This document shows, piece by piece, positions 48,280 through 60,330 of a DNA stretch of 64,000 nucleotides. The stretch spans positions 30,493,930-30,557,929 of the forward strand of contig NC_035443.2 in the NCBI RefSeq assembly GCF_002127325.2, in the 5' to 3' direction. Position 1 is the stretch's first letter. Each line of letters begins with the position of its first letter. The DNA comes from Helianthus annuus. Lineage: Eukaryota; Streptophyta; Magnoliopsida; Asterales; Asteraceae. The notes beneath the pieces are model-generated. The model searched no databases and was not told the origin of the DNA. It saw only the letters and a program-made list of their open reading frames with translations. The translations under genes and the position numbers were made by a program.

Positions 48280-50917
48280 TCATAATTTTATTCAATGTAA
48301 TGATTCAAATTCAATTACGTTTGCCCCCTTTGATATTATCCATTGTGATTTATGGACGTCTCCCGTTTTAAGCAAAACTGGTTACAAATATTACATGGTA
48401 CTTGTTGATAATTACACGCAATATGTTTGGATTTACCCACTTAAATTCAAGTCCGAAACGTTTACTACCTTTGTCAAATTTCACAAATACATCCACACCC
48501 AATTTAATTACCTTATTAAAACATTCCAATGTGATTTGGGAGGTGAATTCGACAACCATAATTTTAAACACTTTGCTTCCCAACATGGCATGGTGCTTCG
48601 CTATTCATGTCCGCAAACTTCACCCCAAAATGGTAAAGCCGAACGGATCCTACGGCGTCTCAATAACATTATCCGGGCTCTCCTAATTCACGCCCGCCTC
48701 CCTCCCTCCTTTTGGGTTGAAGCTCTTCACACCGCAACCTACCTTCATAACATACTTCCTACACCTAAGCTACATCACAACACACCAGCCTTTGCCCTTT
48801 ACCAACGACATCCAACTTATGACCACTTGCGTGTTTTCGGATGCGCATGCTACCCAAATGCTTCTGCTACTCAACCACACAAACTTTTTCCCCGATCCTC
48901 CCGCTGTATCTTCCTTGGCTACCCGCCTAATTTCCGTGGGTACCGGTGCCTCGATCCCGCAACTGGTCGCGTCCACATTTCCCGTCATGTCATTTTTGAC
49001 GAGAACGATTTCCCCTTTCCCGACACCACCCCCCCAACCGGTTATCAATTCTTAGACGACGACCATTACCCATTCCCTCTCAACCCGATACCCGCCTCAC
49101 CGCCTACTGCCCCTCACTCACCGCCAATTGTCGGTTCTCCATCCACTCCCCTAGCCCCACATCAGCACCCTCCTGGCCCATCTCAGCCCGTCTCTCCTCC
49201 ACCTCACCCGTCACCTCAACCGCACTCCCCACCTTCCACGCCTCCGGCTTCTCATTCTTCCCTAGGCCAGCCAAACAATCACCCCATGCTCACCCGTTCC
49301 AAGGCTGGCATCACAAAGCCCAACCCTAAGTTCAACCTATCCACTCCTGCCCCCACTATATCCCCTCTTCCTACCTCGTACCAAAAAGCCTTTCTGGATC
49401 CTAATTGGCAACAAGCCATGCTAAATGAGTATAGTGCTTTACAGGACAATAAGACATGGGATCTTGTTCCTAGACCTACGGGGGTGCCGATTATTCGTTG
49501 CATGTGGCTGTACCGCCACAAGTTCAAAGCTGATGGGACTTTGGAACGTTACAAAGCAAGGTTAGTGGTAAACGGAAAATCACAGACTATCGGTATCGAC
49601 TGTCATGATACGTTCAGCCCAGTAGTCAAACCAGCATCCATCCGTACTGTTTTAAGTTTAGCGGTTTCTAGACAGTGGCCTATTCATCAATTGGACGTAA
49701 AAAACGCCTTCCTACACGGGAACTTGGACGAAACAGTGTTCATGCATCAGCCACCCGGCTTTGTTGATGGTAATCTTCCGGGTCATGTTTGCCGGCTTCG
49801 AAAGTCATTATATGGCCTGAAACAGGCTCCGCGCGCATGGTATACACGGTTTTCCACCCACTTACAATCGCACGGTTTTCGGAGTAGTATTTGTGATTCG
49901 TCACTTTTCATCTATCAGCGGGGTACCTCCACGGCATACCTACTACTATACGTTGATGATATTATCCTCACAGCCTCGGATTCCACTCTTCTGACTTCGG
50001 TTATTACTATGTTATCTCGCGAGTTTGCCATGAGTGATTTGGGTCCTCTACATCATTTTCTAGGTATCAAAGTTACTAGACACTCGCACGGCTTGTTTTT
50101 ATCTCAGTCCCAATACACTCGTGATATTCTCCATCGAGCAAATATGACAGGCTGTAAACCGTGTGCTACGCCATGCGATACGACTTCCAAATTGAGTGCG
50201 TCTGATGGGGATCCAATTGCGGATGGTTCGCTCTATCGTAGTCTTGCTGGTGCGCTCCAATACTTAACGTTTACGCGACCGGACATCACTTACGCGGTCC
50301 AGCAGGTTTGTTTGTTCATGCATGCCCCCCGTGAGCCACACTTCGCCTTTCTCAAACGGATCTTACGGTATCTTCAGGGTACTATTGATTTTGGTATACA
50401 TATTTCGGCTTCTTCGTCCACGGACCTTATTGCCTACTCCGATGCAGATTGGGGCGGATGTCCGGATTCGCGCAGATCCACGTCTGGGTACTGTATTTTT
50501 ATGGGTGATAATCTAATCTCTTGGTCTTCAAAACGTCAACCAACCATCTCACGATCTAGTGCTGAGGCAGAATACAGGGGAGTAGCTAACGCAGTTGCTG
50601 AGACCAGCTGGCTCCGCAACCTTCTACTTGAACTACGGGTACCAGTTTTAAAAGCTACTATCGTTTACTGTGATAATGTGTCTGCCGTATACCTCTCTGA
50701 AAACCCGGTTCAGCATCAGCGTACTAAACATGTTGAAATGGACATTCATTTTGTTCGAGAAAAGGTGCAAATCGGTCATATAAAGGTTCTTCACGTGCCC
50801 TCTGCGTCACAATATGCAGATATCTTCACCAAAGGTCTTCCTCGAACACTCTTTGAAGATTTTCGTTCCAGTTTGAGAGTTCATACGCATTCCCTTCAAA
50901 CTGCGGGGGACTATTAG
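48274..50917 (+). pseudogene. Small copia integrase-RT-RNase H, separated from gag by a frameshift
   Basis: Continues in another frame to TAG at 50915. Integrase core: FDIIHCDLW, QCDLGGEF and SPQNGKAER; RT: LDVKNAFLHGNL and YVDDIILTAS; RNase H: YSDADWGGC and SSAEAEYRG. Between HNFIQCN and DSNSITF about 25-30 residues expected in this family, including the CxxC half of the HHCC zinc module, are missing, so the integrase would be defective even without the frameshift. GGEF stands where most copies have NGGEF/NGTEF. Confidence 0.9.
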
Positions 50918-51199
50918 AGGATATAAATATTATGTAAATGATAGAACCAATATTTTAGGAGATAGATCTTTTAATAGTTCAACACTTAATGGTTCAGACT
51001 GTTTGTTTCGCAAGCAGATGTCTGAATGTTTTAGACATTTGTCTCTGAATGGTTAACTATTACACTGAGTCTGAATGATTAAGACCTCTAATGTGAATTG
51101 GTCAGACATTTGCCTCTGAACAGGGTTCTTAATGGTTAATGGTTCAGACCTCTTGGTTCAGCACTTAACCATTCAAAAGTTGTTAAACAGCCCCTTAAT

Positions 51200-52050
51200 C
51201 TCTTACTTATTTTACAACAGAGAAGGTATCTTTGGGGAAAGGCATCTCATCTATCTAAACCCAATATTGGGGTGAGTGTAATTATCCTTTGATGCTGGAA
51301 TGGGTATTTTTATCTTTAGACAAACTTTTTGGTTTGCACTATTAATGGTGGTATATAGCCTAACGTAATGTTGTTCACAAATAAAGTAGTTGTGAAACAC
51401 ACGATATTGTGAGAATAAACTGCTTAATTAGCAAGTTGATAAAGCATATCAAAAATCACAAAAAAGGAGAAAGACGAGACTCAAGTTGCAAAATGGATCA
51501 CTTACTTTTCTTTTGGTTGCTTTTGATGGGTAGTTTTAAGTGTCATCCGAACTAATGTTGGTTTGGAGTTATTGAACGATATACACATGATTGTGTAACC
51601 CTAGCTAGTCCGAATAAAAGATTGTCTGGTAGTGTGTTTCGTTCACGAAATAGTACTGAGTTAGTGCATTACTAGCTTGAAGAACTATAGTTTAAAGCAT
51701 ATTAACACGGCAGGGTTTGCGAAGAGACACCTCCTCCTCGTCATTACAGTATTCAGATTAAATAAGCATTGATAACAAATTTCTCGTTATTTTTCTCTAC
51801 TGACTCTCTGATCGAAGATTAAATAAGCATTAATAACAAATTACTCGTTATTTTTCTCTACTGGCTCTCTGATCGAAGTTGGTTACAAGTAACTAGCCCT
51901 CATGGCGAAATTAACATTGTTGTTTCTAGTATTCTCCTACTCAAACGCAAGTATAACTCCGGATCAAACGTAGACTATAACAAGTCCTTAGTCTTTTATT
52001 GCAACCGTTCCCAGTCCTAGGTTTGATAACGGTTTCAAAATTTTGGGGTC
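51200..52050 (-). other. OCT gene A intron segment homologous to gene B intron
   Basis: Aligns in patches with 63140-63880, including 'aagtgtcatccga', 'tttattgcaacc' and 'tattctccta' phrases in the same order. This is ancestral OCT intron, showing that A and B arose by tandem duplication before most insertions. Confidence 0.7.
51756..51878. repeat. Two-copy tandem repeat, 61-bp period
   Basis: Units 51756-51816 and 51817-51878 (starting GATTAAATAAGCATT) differ at a few bases. The gene B intron seems to lack the second copy. Confidence 0.85.
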
Positions 52051-53074
52051 CGTAGTAGAATTTTTGGTTTAATTGTATTTAAAGATGATAGTTTTTACTT
52101 TTTAACAAGTTAGATATATAGTTGATAATCTTTTCTTTTGTAAAGTTTATGACTCTTTTTGCTCGCATTGTACATACTTTTCAATTTAATTTGATGCATT
52201 TAATTTTGCTACTTAATGCATTTAATTTTTTTTTTTTTTACTTGAACAAAAACAATGGAGAGTTTAGATTAGTTAAGGATATCTACTATATAAGCTACGA
52301 TGCATACAAATTTAGAAAATGTTGAGTTGTTTTCTTATCTTTTCCTATTAAATGTTTTCAAGATGATCGGGGTTTAAACAAATGCTGTTGTTTAATGCTT
52401 AAGTGCTGAATAAAATAAAATATCTTACTCATTACATATTTTAATTTTTTTAAGGCAAATTGACATACTCCTAAATATTCTAATTTCCCCATAATACGAC
52501 TTGAATCATCACCAACTAGGAGGAACTACACTTCACAAACACCTACGTACTAATGTAAAATTTGCCAAACCATGTGAAAAACACCATCTCTAGCTTTTTC
52601 AAAGTTACGAATAATTGTTGTTACTATGGTTAAGAAGACTCTTATTATGTATGGACAGTATAGGAACGAGACCTTCACCTAACCCTCAGAAGGTTGGCTC
52701 GTTGTTAACAAGCAAATGCCAAGGAAAAAGTTTCAATCTCACACTATCTCACATACATTATTTATTATTTAAGTCATTACCAACTAGATCTTATGGACGG
52801 ATTTACCCAAAATATGAGAAAATCACAATAGAAACATAGAAAAGTAATCAAAACTAAAAAAAGGAAAACTGTCAATCAATTAAAGCACGAGTCAGCTCGA
52901 GTTGAAGGCAAGTTACAAGCTTAGTTTTTCGCTTGGATGGTCATATAGACTCAAGCTGACTCAAGACCGAGATGGTGTTGGCTGAACTCCAACTCTCTTG
53001 TTTTACTATCACTATAGTTATTTAAAGTTTTAACATCACTATAGTTATTTAAAGATGTAGAAGGGGGTTGTTAC

Positions 53075-53495
53075 CTATCATGCAACCAAAGAAGAACAAA
53101 GCTTGAACTAGCCCAACCTTATACTTTTGTCCACACACCAGTCCCCACTCAGCCACCGTTGACCACCCTTCGCTACTGTCCCATCGCCATGAACCAGGCT
53201 GAAGCCCACACACGCTCTTGTCCGAATCCCATACACATCCAGAACCAGGTTCACAAGTCCAACTAGGTTCACGGTCAGCAAAAATCATAACCATTGTGTG
53301 TATGGCATCAAGTGTCCATGCCATACACGTGAGAACAAAATGCTTGAATTGCCAAAACCCAAACTCGCCACAATATTTGGTTAACATTTGGTCGACCGTG
53401 AGCATCTCGAGTGGTGGTTGCTCTTGAATCACCACAGGAGGGAGGAGAGGTGACCGAAGATCATCCAACTCCTTTTTATGGGATGACATTGTCAT
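53075..53495 (-). CDS. OCT gene A, exon 1
   Basis: Encodes the N-terminal 140 residues: a dileucine-like RSPLLPP start, MLTKYCGEFGFWQ, a first membrane segment (FVLTCMAWTLDAIHTMVMIF), and a Cys-rich non-cytosolic loop (WTCEPGSGCVW, SVCGLQPGSW, GLVCGQK) typical of SLC22/OCT proteins, then the start of the next membrane segment (ALFFFGCMIG). The frame extends to an ATG at 53552, but that overlaps the TATA-like sequence, so I prefer ATG at 53495 (MTMSSHKK) or the one six bases on. It ends ATAG|GTAACA, phase 1, matching exon 2 at 33912. Together about 520 residues, normal for the family. Confidence 0.85.
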
Positions 53496-53535
53496 TGGCA
53501 GTGTCAAGTTAGGTGCAATACTGAATGCAGTTTTA

Positions 53536-53552
53536 GTTATATATATAGGCAA
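53536..53552 (-). promoter_or_regulatory. Candidate TATA box of OCT gene A
   Basis: CTATATATATAAC on the minus strand, about 45 bp before the preferred ATG. This would leave a very short 5' UTR, so the true transcription start is uncertain. Confidence 0.45.
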
Positions 53553-53724
53553 AAGGATGGGTAACTCGCCTTTTCTAAAACAAGAAATATCTACAATTTG
53601 TTCACATTTAAATCTTAATAAATGACGTAAATGACAAAGAACAGTTTTTTGCCCAACAAGAAATATATAATTTTGTTTTATAGCGTTGATACATTTTATT
53701 ATCGGTACAATTTTGTTTTTATAG

Positions 53725-53850
53725 TTTAATTCATAATATATTTCACCTAACGGTTAACTTTTACATCAACTTTGTACAACAACTAGCAGTCTATATCCGC
53801 GCTTCACGGTGGCAAACGTATAAAATAATTTGAAAAAATTAAACAATTTA
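53725..53850. repeat. Dispersed/direct repeat, copy 1 (partner 60203-60330)
   Basis: Nearly identical to 60203-60330 over about 125 bp, including 'ttcacctaacggttaacttt' and 'tatatccgcgcttcacggtg'. Minus-strand reading ends GCGCGGATATAGACTGCTAG, which resembles a Helitron 3' end (hairpin then CTAG), but homology continues past CTAG. Confidence 0.7.
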
Positions 53851-54116
53851 AAAGAAAAGTCGCAATGTTATATTCGAATATCAAGAAAAAGTTATCTCAC
53901 TATAAATATTATTCTTAAGAAATATGCAAATGTGTTTAAAGAAATTTTAAAAAATAGAAGTATATGATATTTGACCGGACTTGGTTTTGAAAAAGTTACG
54001 TTGAAACGTAGACCGGTCTGTTTTTTTAAAGTATTTATGTTATATAATTTGACCTCAAGCATAAAATTACCTGATAAAATACATGATTGACTACAAATCC
54101 TTTCTATATGTATCCT

Positions 54117-55952
54117 TTTTTTAAAAAGATAAACTTCATTCACCAAACAAACCACATGCAAATCCTCAAGTTAAGGACCGCAAGGAAAACCAGAAGTTAC
54201 ATCAATATAAGAGGGGAATTGTACCAATCCTTCCATTCTATACATTTGAATTTAGATTTATTTCTAATCCAAAAAAACGAACTAGCTTTAATCTTTGCGA
54301 TAACATCCACCACTTTAGCATTCTTCCTTTGAAAAACCATCTCATTTATGGCAATCCAAATACAGCATAAAGTCGTTAACACAATCCCGTGAACCGTCCT
54401 CGTCTCATGTTTCCGCAGCTTCAAACCTTTTGCTAAAGAGAGTAAATCCCTAACCTCAAACACATAGAGAGCAGGTAACCTACAACAGCTCGCAACCCGA
54501 TCCCACACCTCCAATGCAAAAATGCAAGCAGTAAATAAATGGGCCGATGATTCCATAGAATCACCACAAGACGGTCAATTTATATCTTGTAAAATCATAC
54601 CTCTCTTTGTCAATTCCACCCTAGTTGGGAGTCTATCTAGTTCCGCTCGCCAAGCCAAAACATTGCACTTCAAATGGATCCATCCGCTCCATTTCATTTT
54701 ATAAAAATCGCTATAATTCGGAGCCGAAATAAATAGTTGTTTAACCGCATATACCGTAAAATTAGTTGGGCCATCACCTACCATTTCCACGAATTCACTC
54801 CCTGAGCCCAAACGTAATCATGGATCTGCTCCAAAAGCCCAAAAAGTACTCCAACCTCCTCAGCTGTCGTCGGCTCTCTTTTCCGATTCCATTTCAAATT
54901 TTTAACGGTGCTTCCAAGGGTGATTCTGCTTTCAACCATACAATCTTTACATTTTTCTAATCTAAATAAATTAGGACACGATTCTCGAAGAGGAGTTTCC
55001 CAAATCCATAAATCGCACCAGAACCTTATAGACTTGCCATCTCCAACCGAACCATAGAAAAAAGAATTCAGCTTCATATCATCCGAAGTACATCTTTCTC
55101 CCACCTTCACAATCTCGTTCCAACATCCGGAAGAATTAGAGGCGAGAGGAAGCGACAACCAATTTTTACTCCTATGACATTCTACAATGACCCGCTTCCA
55201 CAAACTGTTTGCTTCTTTCTTGAATCTCCAATGCCATCTAAGAAGCAAAACTTTGTTAATGTCTTTAAGACGGCTAATTCCCAAACCACCCGCCTTTTTA
55301 GGTCTCGCAACTCTATCCCACGCAACCCAATTAATTTTTTTTTTGTCTTTACTCGTACCATCCCAAAGAAACCTCCTCATAATACCTTCCAATTTATTAA
55401 TCACAGTCACAGGGGCTTTAAAAAGCGAGAAATAATATATGGGGAGATTATCCAACACCGATCTAATAAGTGTAACCCTCCCCCCGATAGACAACAGTTT
55501 GGATTTCCAAGATGCTAGATGCGTCTCCATCACATTAATCACCGGCAACCAATTGGTGATGCAATTCATGTTCGCACCAACTTTTATACCGAGATAATTA
55601 AAAGTAACAATACCTCTTCTACATCCCAACACGCCAAGCATATTTTCCACCTCAGTGTCAGTCGTACCTACACCAAAAAGATTAGATTTATGAAGATTGA
55701 TTCATAGACCGGAACATAAGTAAAAAACCCGAAGAATTCTAGCGGTCTTCTCCAAGTTTTCTCTCGACCATTCCCTCAAGATAAGCGCGTCATCCGCATA
55801 AAACAAATGACTAATATCTTGTTCATTCTCTGAAAGTTGAACTCCCGAAAGCTCACCAATCGACTTCCTTTTTTAGAACCCACGAAAGTGCTTCCATGAC
55901 AATCAAGAAGAGAAACGGGGAGATCGGGTCTCCTTGTTGGAGGCCTTTCTCA
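54117..55952 (-). mobile_element. 5'-truncated LINE (L1-like non-LTR retrotransposon)
   Basis: On the minus strand from 55952: GLQQGDPISPFLFL and FYADDALIL (RT motifs, catalytic YADD near 55790), then FNYLGIKVG, SWKSKLLSIGGRVTLI and a thumb/connection region, a zf-RVT domain (WIHLKCNVLAWRAELDRLPT), and a distal SSAHLF.C..A..VW segment. Several frameshifts and stops (for example near 55860 and 55710, and breaks at about 54780 and 54560). It ends in an A-run (complement of TTTTTTTAAAAAG at 54116). ATGTATCCT at 54108-54116 and 55953-55961 may be the target duplication. Confidence 0.88.
54778..55650 (-). pseudogene. LINE reverse transcriptase C-terminal region fragment
   Basis: The longest open stretch of the LINE, 290 codons without a stop. 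It covers the post-YADD part of RT (GCRRGIVTFNYLGIKVG, LIRSVLDNLPIYYFSLFKAP, RRFLWDG) and a following GDGKSIRFWCDLW motif. Upstream and downstream parts are in other frames, so no functional protein can be made. Confidence 0.85.
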
Positions 55953-55961
55953 ATGTATCCT

Positions 55962-56613
55962 AGAGAATCGTTTTTATTTAATATTTATAATATATTTAGA
56001 AAAGAGATAGAACTTAGATATATTTATTTCATGAGTTAAGAAAAACCGTAACTCAAAAATAAAATAGCTATTTTTTAAACTTATGCTTTGAATAATCTAT
56101 ACTATATTATAAAGCATTTCATAAAAGTTAAGTAAATACAAGTATTTATACTTATGGTACAATACAAAATGAGATTAGTTTAAGAGTAAAATTGTCTTTT
56201 TAGCACCATCCAATATTAATGATTTATTTAGATTAAAGGGTAAATTACGCTTTTCGTCCTTTATGTTTGTATCGGATTGCAACGGATAGCCTTTAACTTC
56301 AATAATTACAATCACAATCCTTTATTTGCAAAACCCGTTACACTGTACGTCCTTTAGCACTAACTTGGTTAAAATTTTCAGTTAAGTTTGTTCCTTTAAG
56401 GGTATTCTGGTCAATTCATGCGTTTATTTAAATGTTTAAAAAATAAAACAAAAAAAAGTTTGCATATACACTTCATCTTCCCCAATTTCCTAACCCTAAA
56501 ACCCTAACCATCACATCTTGCCACCGCCACCTCATCCTGCCGCCACCACCTCAAATCTCGTCGCCACCATCACTCCGACCACAGTTCATAGAGAAAAATC
56601 AAGGTGGGGAGGA
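55962..56613. other. Intergenic sequence, no gene
   Basis: AT-rich. 'tctatactatattataaagc' near 56096 resembles a Helitron 5' end, and 'gggtaaattacgcttttcgt' at 56239 starts a common plant dispersed repeat. 56500-56580 is CCACC-rich with no sustained frame. I see nothing coding. Confidence 0.4.
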
Positions 56614-57107
56614 TATAACAACCCTCCTAAATATATCCTAGAACCCTTAACATGACCCTAAACTTTCCTAAATATATCCTGTACGCGAGAAACGGACCCG
56701 GAATAATCCTATACTTAGAAAAATCAAGAAAAACCAAGTTTAACAGTCACTCGCGGCCTGCGATAGACGAACGAAGATCCTTCGCGGGGTGCGACGGCCC
56801 TTGCTTGGTCGACACTGCACAGTGCCACGTGGCACGTGACTCACCGAGGCTAGGCTGGTGACTGGTCAAGCCTATACGCGACACGTGGACTCTCGCGGCC
56901 CGCGACGGCCGAGGCCTACTTGGTCAGGGGCGCGACGGAGTGGCTGGTCAGCCTATAAAAGGGGGTCGAGAGCTCATAATTCGCCGTTCAAAATTTTCTT
57001 TTCTCTCTCAAGATATAGTAGACATAATACTCGGGTATTATACCCACTATTAAGCGAAGCTCTGCCTCGTTGTAAGTACCATAACCCTGTTGTTACCCTA
57101 CACGATT

Positions 57108-57245
57108 GATTTAGGGCTCCGTAACGCATGTCAGGGCTCTGCCCGACTCAGTCAGTCGTTGGAGTTCTGTCTCGTGTGTACACCCGATTGATTTAGAAAA
57201 CTGTAATGCATGTCGGTTCTGCCCGACTCCGTCATTAGAATTCTG
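57108..57245. repeat. Two-copy repeat (about 72 bp) in the gypsy LTR
   Basis: Two imperfect copies of 'gattgattta...tctgcccgactc...ttctgtctcg'. Confidence 0.75.
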
Positions 57246-59284
57246 TCTCGAGTTGTACGGTTAATATGATTTGGGTTATTTTACTAACACGTGTGCATTG
57301 TTTAAATTTTATATAGATAGTAACCAGGAGGTACATCAGGAAGCTTTAGTATTACCTAAGTAAACAATGTGAGTACATCTGCTTTTAACACCTTTTTGTA
57401 AATTACTTTTTGTGAGTCAAACTGTTTTACCAAAAATCTCAATGTTTTAAATAACACTTAAACCGTGATTGAGTATTTGTAATTCTACAATTACTACCGG
57501 TATGTTGTTGGGGTTTTGTATACATTACTTGAAACTCGTTACTATTGGAATAGTAGCATGACCAACCAGTCAGGAAAATCAATACCAGGAGAAAATAGTA
57601 ATTGGATAGATATAAACAAATGTAATTGCGGATGCCCTCAATTCTGTAAAAGTGATAAAACCGATTTGATTAAATTGGGATGCACTCACCAGTATTTCTT
57701 GCTGACAAAATATTTTTAAAACGCGTTTCAGGTAACAAAATGTGAAAGCCAATAGAAGCCAGGTGGAGAGCACTAAAGGCTTGGAAAAATGGCTATAAAA
57801 GTTAACTAAATAAAAAGGAGTTTTTATTTTCAATAATTAGGGTTTACCCCTACAAATGTAGTGTCAAATGAACTTCGGTTTTTTCCCAATTAAATATTTC
57901 CTAACTACGGTCCTGACGAAGGTTTTCCACTGCCAAATTAATAAACATCGATACCATCTAGCTGGTTCACGGCTCCCGCTCCCAGGGTGGGGTCGGGGGC
58001 TGCGACAGTGTCAAAAACGAGTATTAGTTGCTAGATGGTTATTTCCTCGTATATTTACTTTTGCTATACTTTTAAATTCCGAATTCCGACTCTAGTCTTT
58101 CCTTCAACTTCAACCCGGACACATTCGACCTCCTAATCTCATACACTCGTCAACACTTGGATAATCGGAAGAATTAGCAATTTTGTGAGTATACTTGACC
58201 CAGTTTACCATTTTCACACTTTTGGGTGTAACATGTTTTCATATACAAAACACACTTAGTATACACATTCTTATGCAAATATACCAACAAACAATCCAAT
58301 ACATGCTCACTATTTGTTATGCTTGATTCGTGTTTTCTGGGTGATTCTTATGTGATGAACTTGTCATTAGTTTCATACACAGAGGGTTGACTTGTAAATC
58401 GCATGCAAGTTTATACGTTTATCTTGATAACCAGGTTTGCCATGTGTATTGTTCATTATCATTTTTTTATACTTATATGCTACTACACAAAACTTGTATA
58501 CTCGCCAATACTTTTGTATTGAACTACGCTTTTAAAACATGTTGCAGGTTTAACAACGATGTTGATGATGCATGGAATCTAGTAGGATGCTTAGATACCT
58601 ACGTTAAATTTTGTATACTTATTGTATTGTAATTCCTTATTCATGTTGTTGTATTTGATTTCTATCTTTATAATTGACTCTTTGAAATGAAATGAAATTC
58701 GAATATTTAAATACTTGTCACGAGTACTAGTGTTATGATGTCTTGAGCAATCTATTTCGTCTCACTCCGATGTTTCCGCCATCGGTTGGGGTGTGACACA
58801 TTTAGTGGGGAATGTATGACCGTACGGTTCCACAGGTCGCACACAGTGTCCTAATTGCACACTCAGTGATCCGCACTCTTTGTTATAATGGGCCATGTTT
58901 TCAGTGGACCGCACAACATGATCTATTGAATTTATCTTAGTGGGCCGCACATTCTTGTTTTAGATAACACACTGTATGAGCCCAAATACCTTATAAGCCG
59001 CACACTCACCCCACTGTTTACTCTATTTGTGCAAACTGTTACTACTATAATATACGATAATTGTGTTATACATGATGATACGAAATACATGATAGGTATT
59101 CCTTGTACACTGCTTGTGAAGTACGTGAAATATGTGAAATACATTGTTACTTGATACATATATGAAACACGTGATTCATTTATATACAATCCTAAGAAAT
59201 GGTAACCTTAATAGGGCAAGGTTAACCAATACTCTATCTAACCGAGCAATCCAAGGTGAATTCACACTAAAAATAAAAGCATGC

Positions 59285-59390
59285 ATTCCCGGTGGGTTGG
59301 GAACTCCACATATTCCCGTTGGGACGGGAACTTCATATATTCCCGGTGGTTTGGGAACTCTATATATTCCCAGTAGTTGGGAACTTGATA
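59285..59390. repeat. 27-bp minisatellite, four units
   Basis: Units start at 59285, 59312, 59339 and 59366 with ATTCCC, each containing GGGAAC, an imperfect palindrome with ATTCCC. Exact 27-bp period. Confidence 0.9.
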
Positions 59391-60202
59391 CACTAAACAA
59401 ATGTATACTATAAAAGTCCCTTTTTCACGTATACTGATTAATCGCCGTTCGAGGCGGACATAATATTAGTTGATAGCGCTATTAGGTTTGATAACCTCAC
59501 ACCGTGCCTTGGAGGAGGATGGGCGTGAACTATTATCTAGGAATCTGGTCAATGACGGTAGACATTGACCAAAAGGGCGAACTAACAATTACGTCAAAAG
59601 TTTCGGTACTGCACAGTTTAATGGTTCATTCATACACATATACATAAAAATGGGGTAGCTCCCCATGGCATGTGTTGATTACATGGCAATTTCATAAAAT
59701 GATGTTTTGGGAAAACGAGTAAACCTTTTTCGAAAACCGTGAACTCACCAACTTTATGTTGACACGTTACTGCATGCTTGCAGGTCCGTAGATGCCGTGC
59801 GGGAGTTTGCTTGGAGCGTTGTGGTGGTCGTCTAGAATCCGTTGTCGGATTCCTACATTTGAACTTATGTTTTAAACTGCTTATGAACTTAATGATTCCG
59901 CTAGACAATTGAGCTCTACTTTAAAACTTGCTATGTTTTGGAACTTTATTTCAAAACTATTATGATTTTGGACTTAAACGTTATGTCACTAGTCATAATG
60001 ATGATGGTTTTATTTTACTTATGATAAATGTTCAATGTGATTGGTGGCTTGATCCTGGGCAGTCGCACGCCTCGTGGTATTACTCCGTATGTGAAATTTG
60101 AGGGTGTGACACCAAGCCTATAGAGCCGGTCCTGGTATAATTTAATAGTAAAGATTTTACGGTTTAACACTTCATGTTTGACCGAATCTGAATTTCATGT
60201 TT

Positions 60203-60330
60203 AGTTTAATTCATAATATATTTCACCTAAAGGTTAACTTTTACATCAACTTTGTACAAGAACTAGCAGTTTATATCCGCGCTTCACAGTGGGCAAACTT
60301 AAAAAATAATTGAAAAAATTACACTGTTGG
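60203..60330. repeat. Dispersed/direct repeat, copy 2 (partner 53725-53850)
   Basis: See the partner. The two copies lie in the same orientation and bracket the LINE and the gypsy LTR. Confidence 0.7.

Larger units (their letters stand above)
46398..50964 (+). mobile_element. Small Ty1/copia element (Ale/Retrofit style), decayed
   Basis: The 5' LTR is about 46398-46558, followed by PBS TGGTATCAGAGC at 46561-46572, gag-pol 46630-50917 and only the first 53 bp of a 3' LTR (50912-50964, identical to 46398-46450). The purine tract GCGGGGGAC precedes 50912. The short LTR and gag-pol arrangement fit the Ale/Retrofit group. No TSD can be shown because the 3' end is lost. Confidence 0.85.
46371..51198. 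mobile_element. MITE (TTAAGGGCTGTTT ends) split by the small copia element
   Basis: The left end TTAAGGGCTGTTTG at 46371 pairs with the right end AAACAGCCCCTTAA at about 51184-51197. The body survives at 46371-46397 and 50965-51198, full of TTAATGGTTCAGAC-like words. TTAA at both ends fits a PIF/Harbinger-like MITE, by inference. Confidence 0.6.
56614..60111 (+). mobile_element. Probable gypsy-type solo LTR (about 3.5 kb)
   Basis: Starts TATAACAACCCTCC (expected TGTAACA...) and ends GAGGGTGTGACA, the terminal style of long Asteraceae gypsy LTRs. A TATA box (CCTATAAAAGGGG, 56952-56964) lies about 340 bp from the start, with GC-rich sequence upstream, as in LTR promoters. No gag, pol, PBS or polypurine tract adjoins it. 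No matching target duplication is apparent, so ends are approximate. Internal repeats at 57108-57245 and 59285-59390 belong to it. Confidence 0.5.

Noticed and set aside
56096..60265. Complete Helitron from TCTATACTATATTATAAAG to a CTAG end
   Set aside because: The candidate 5' and 3' ends are in opposite orientations, and homology between the two CTAG copies runs past the terminus.
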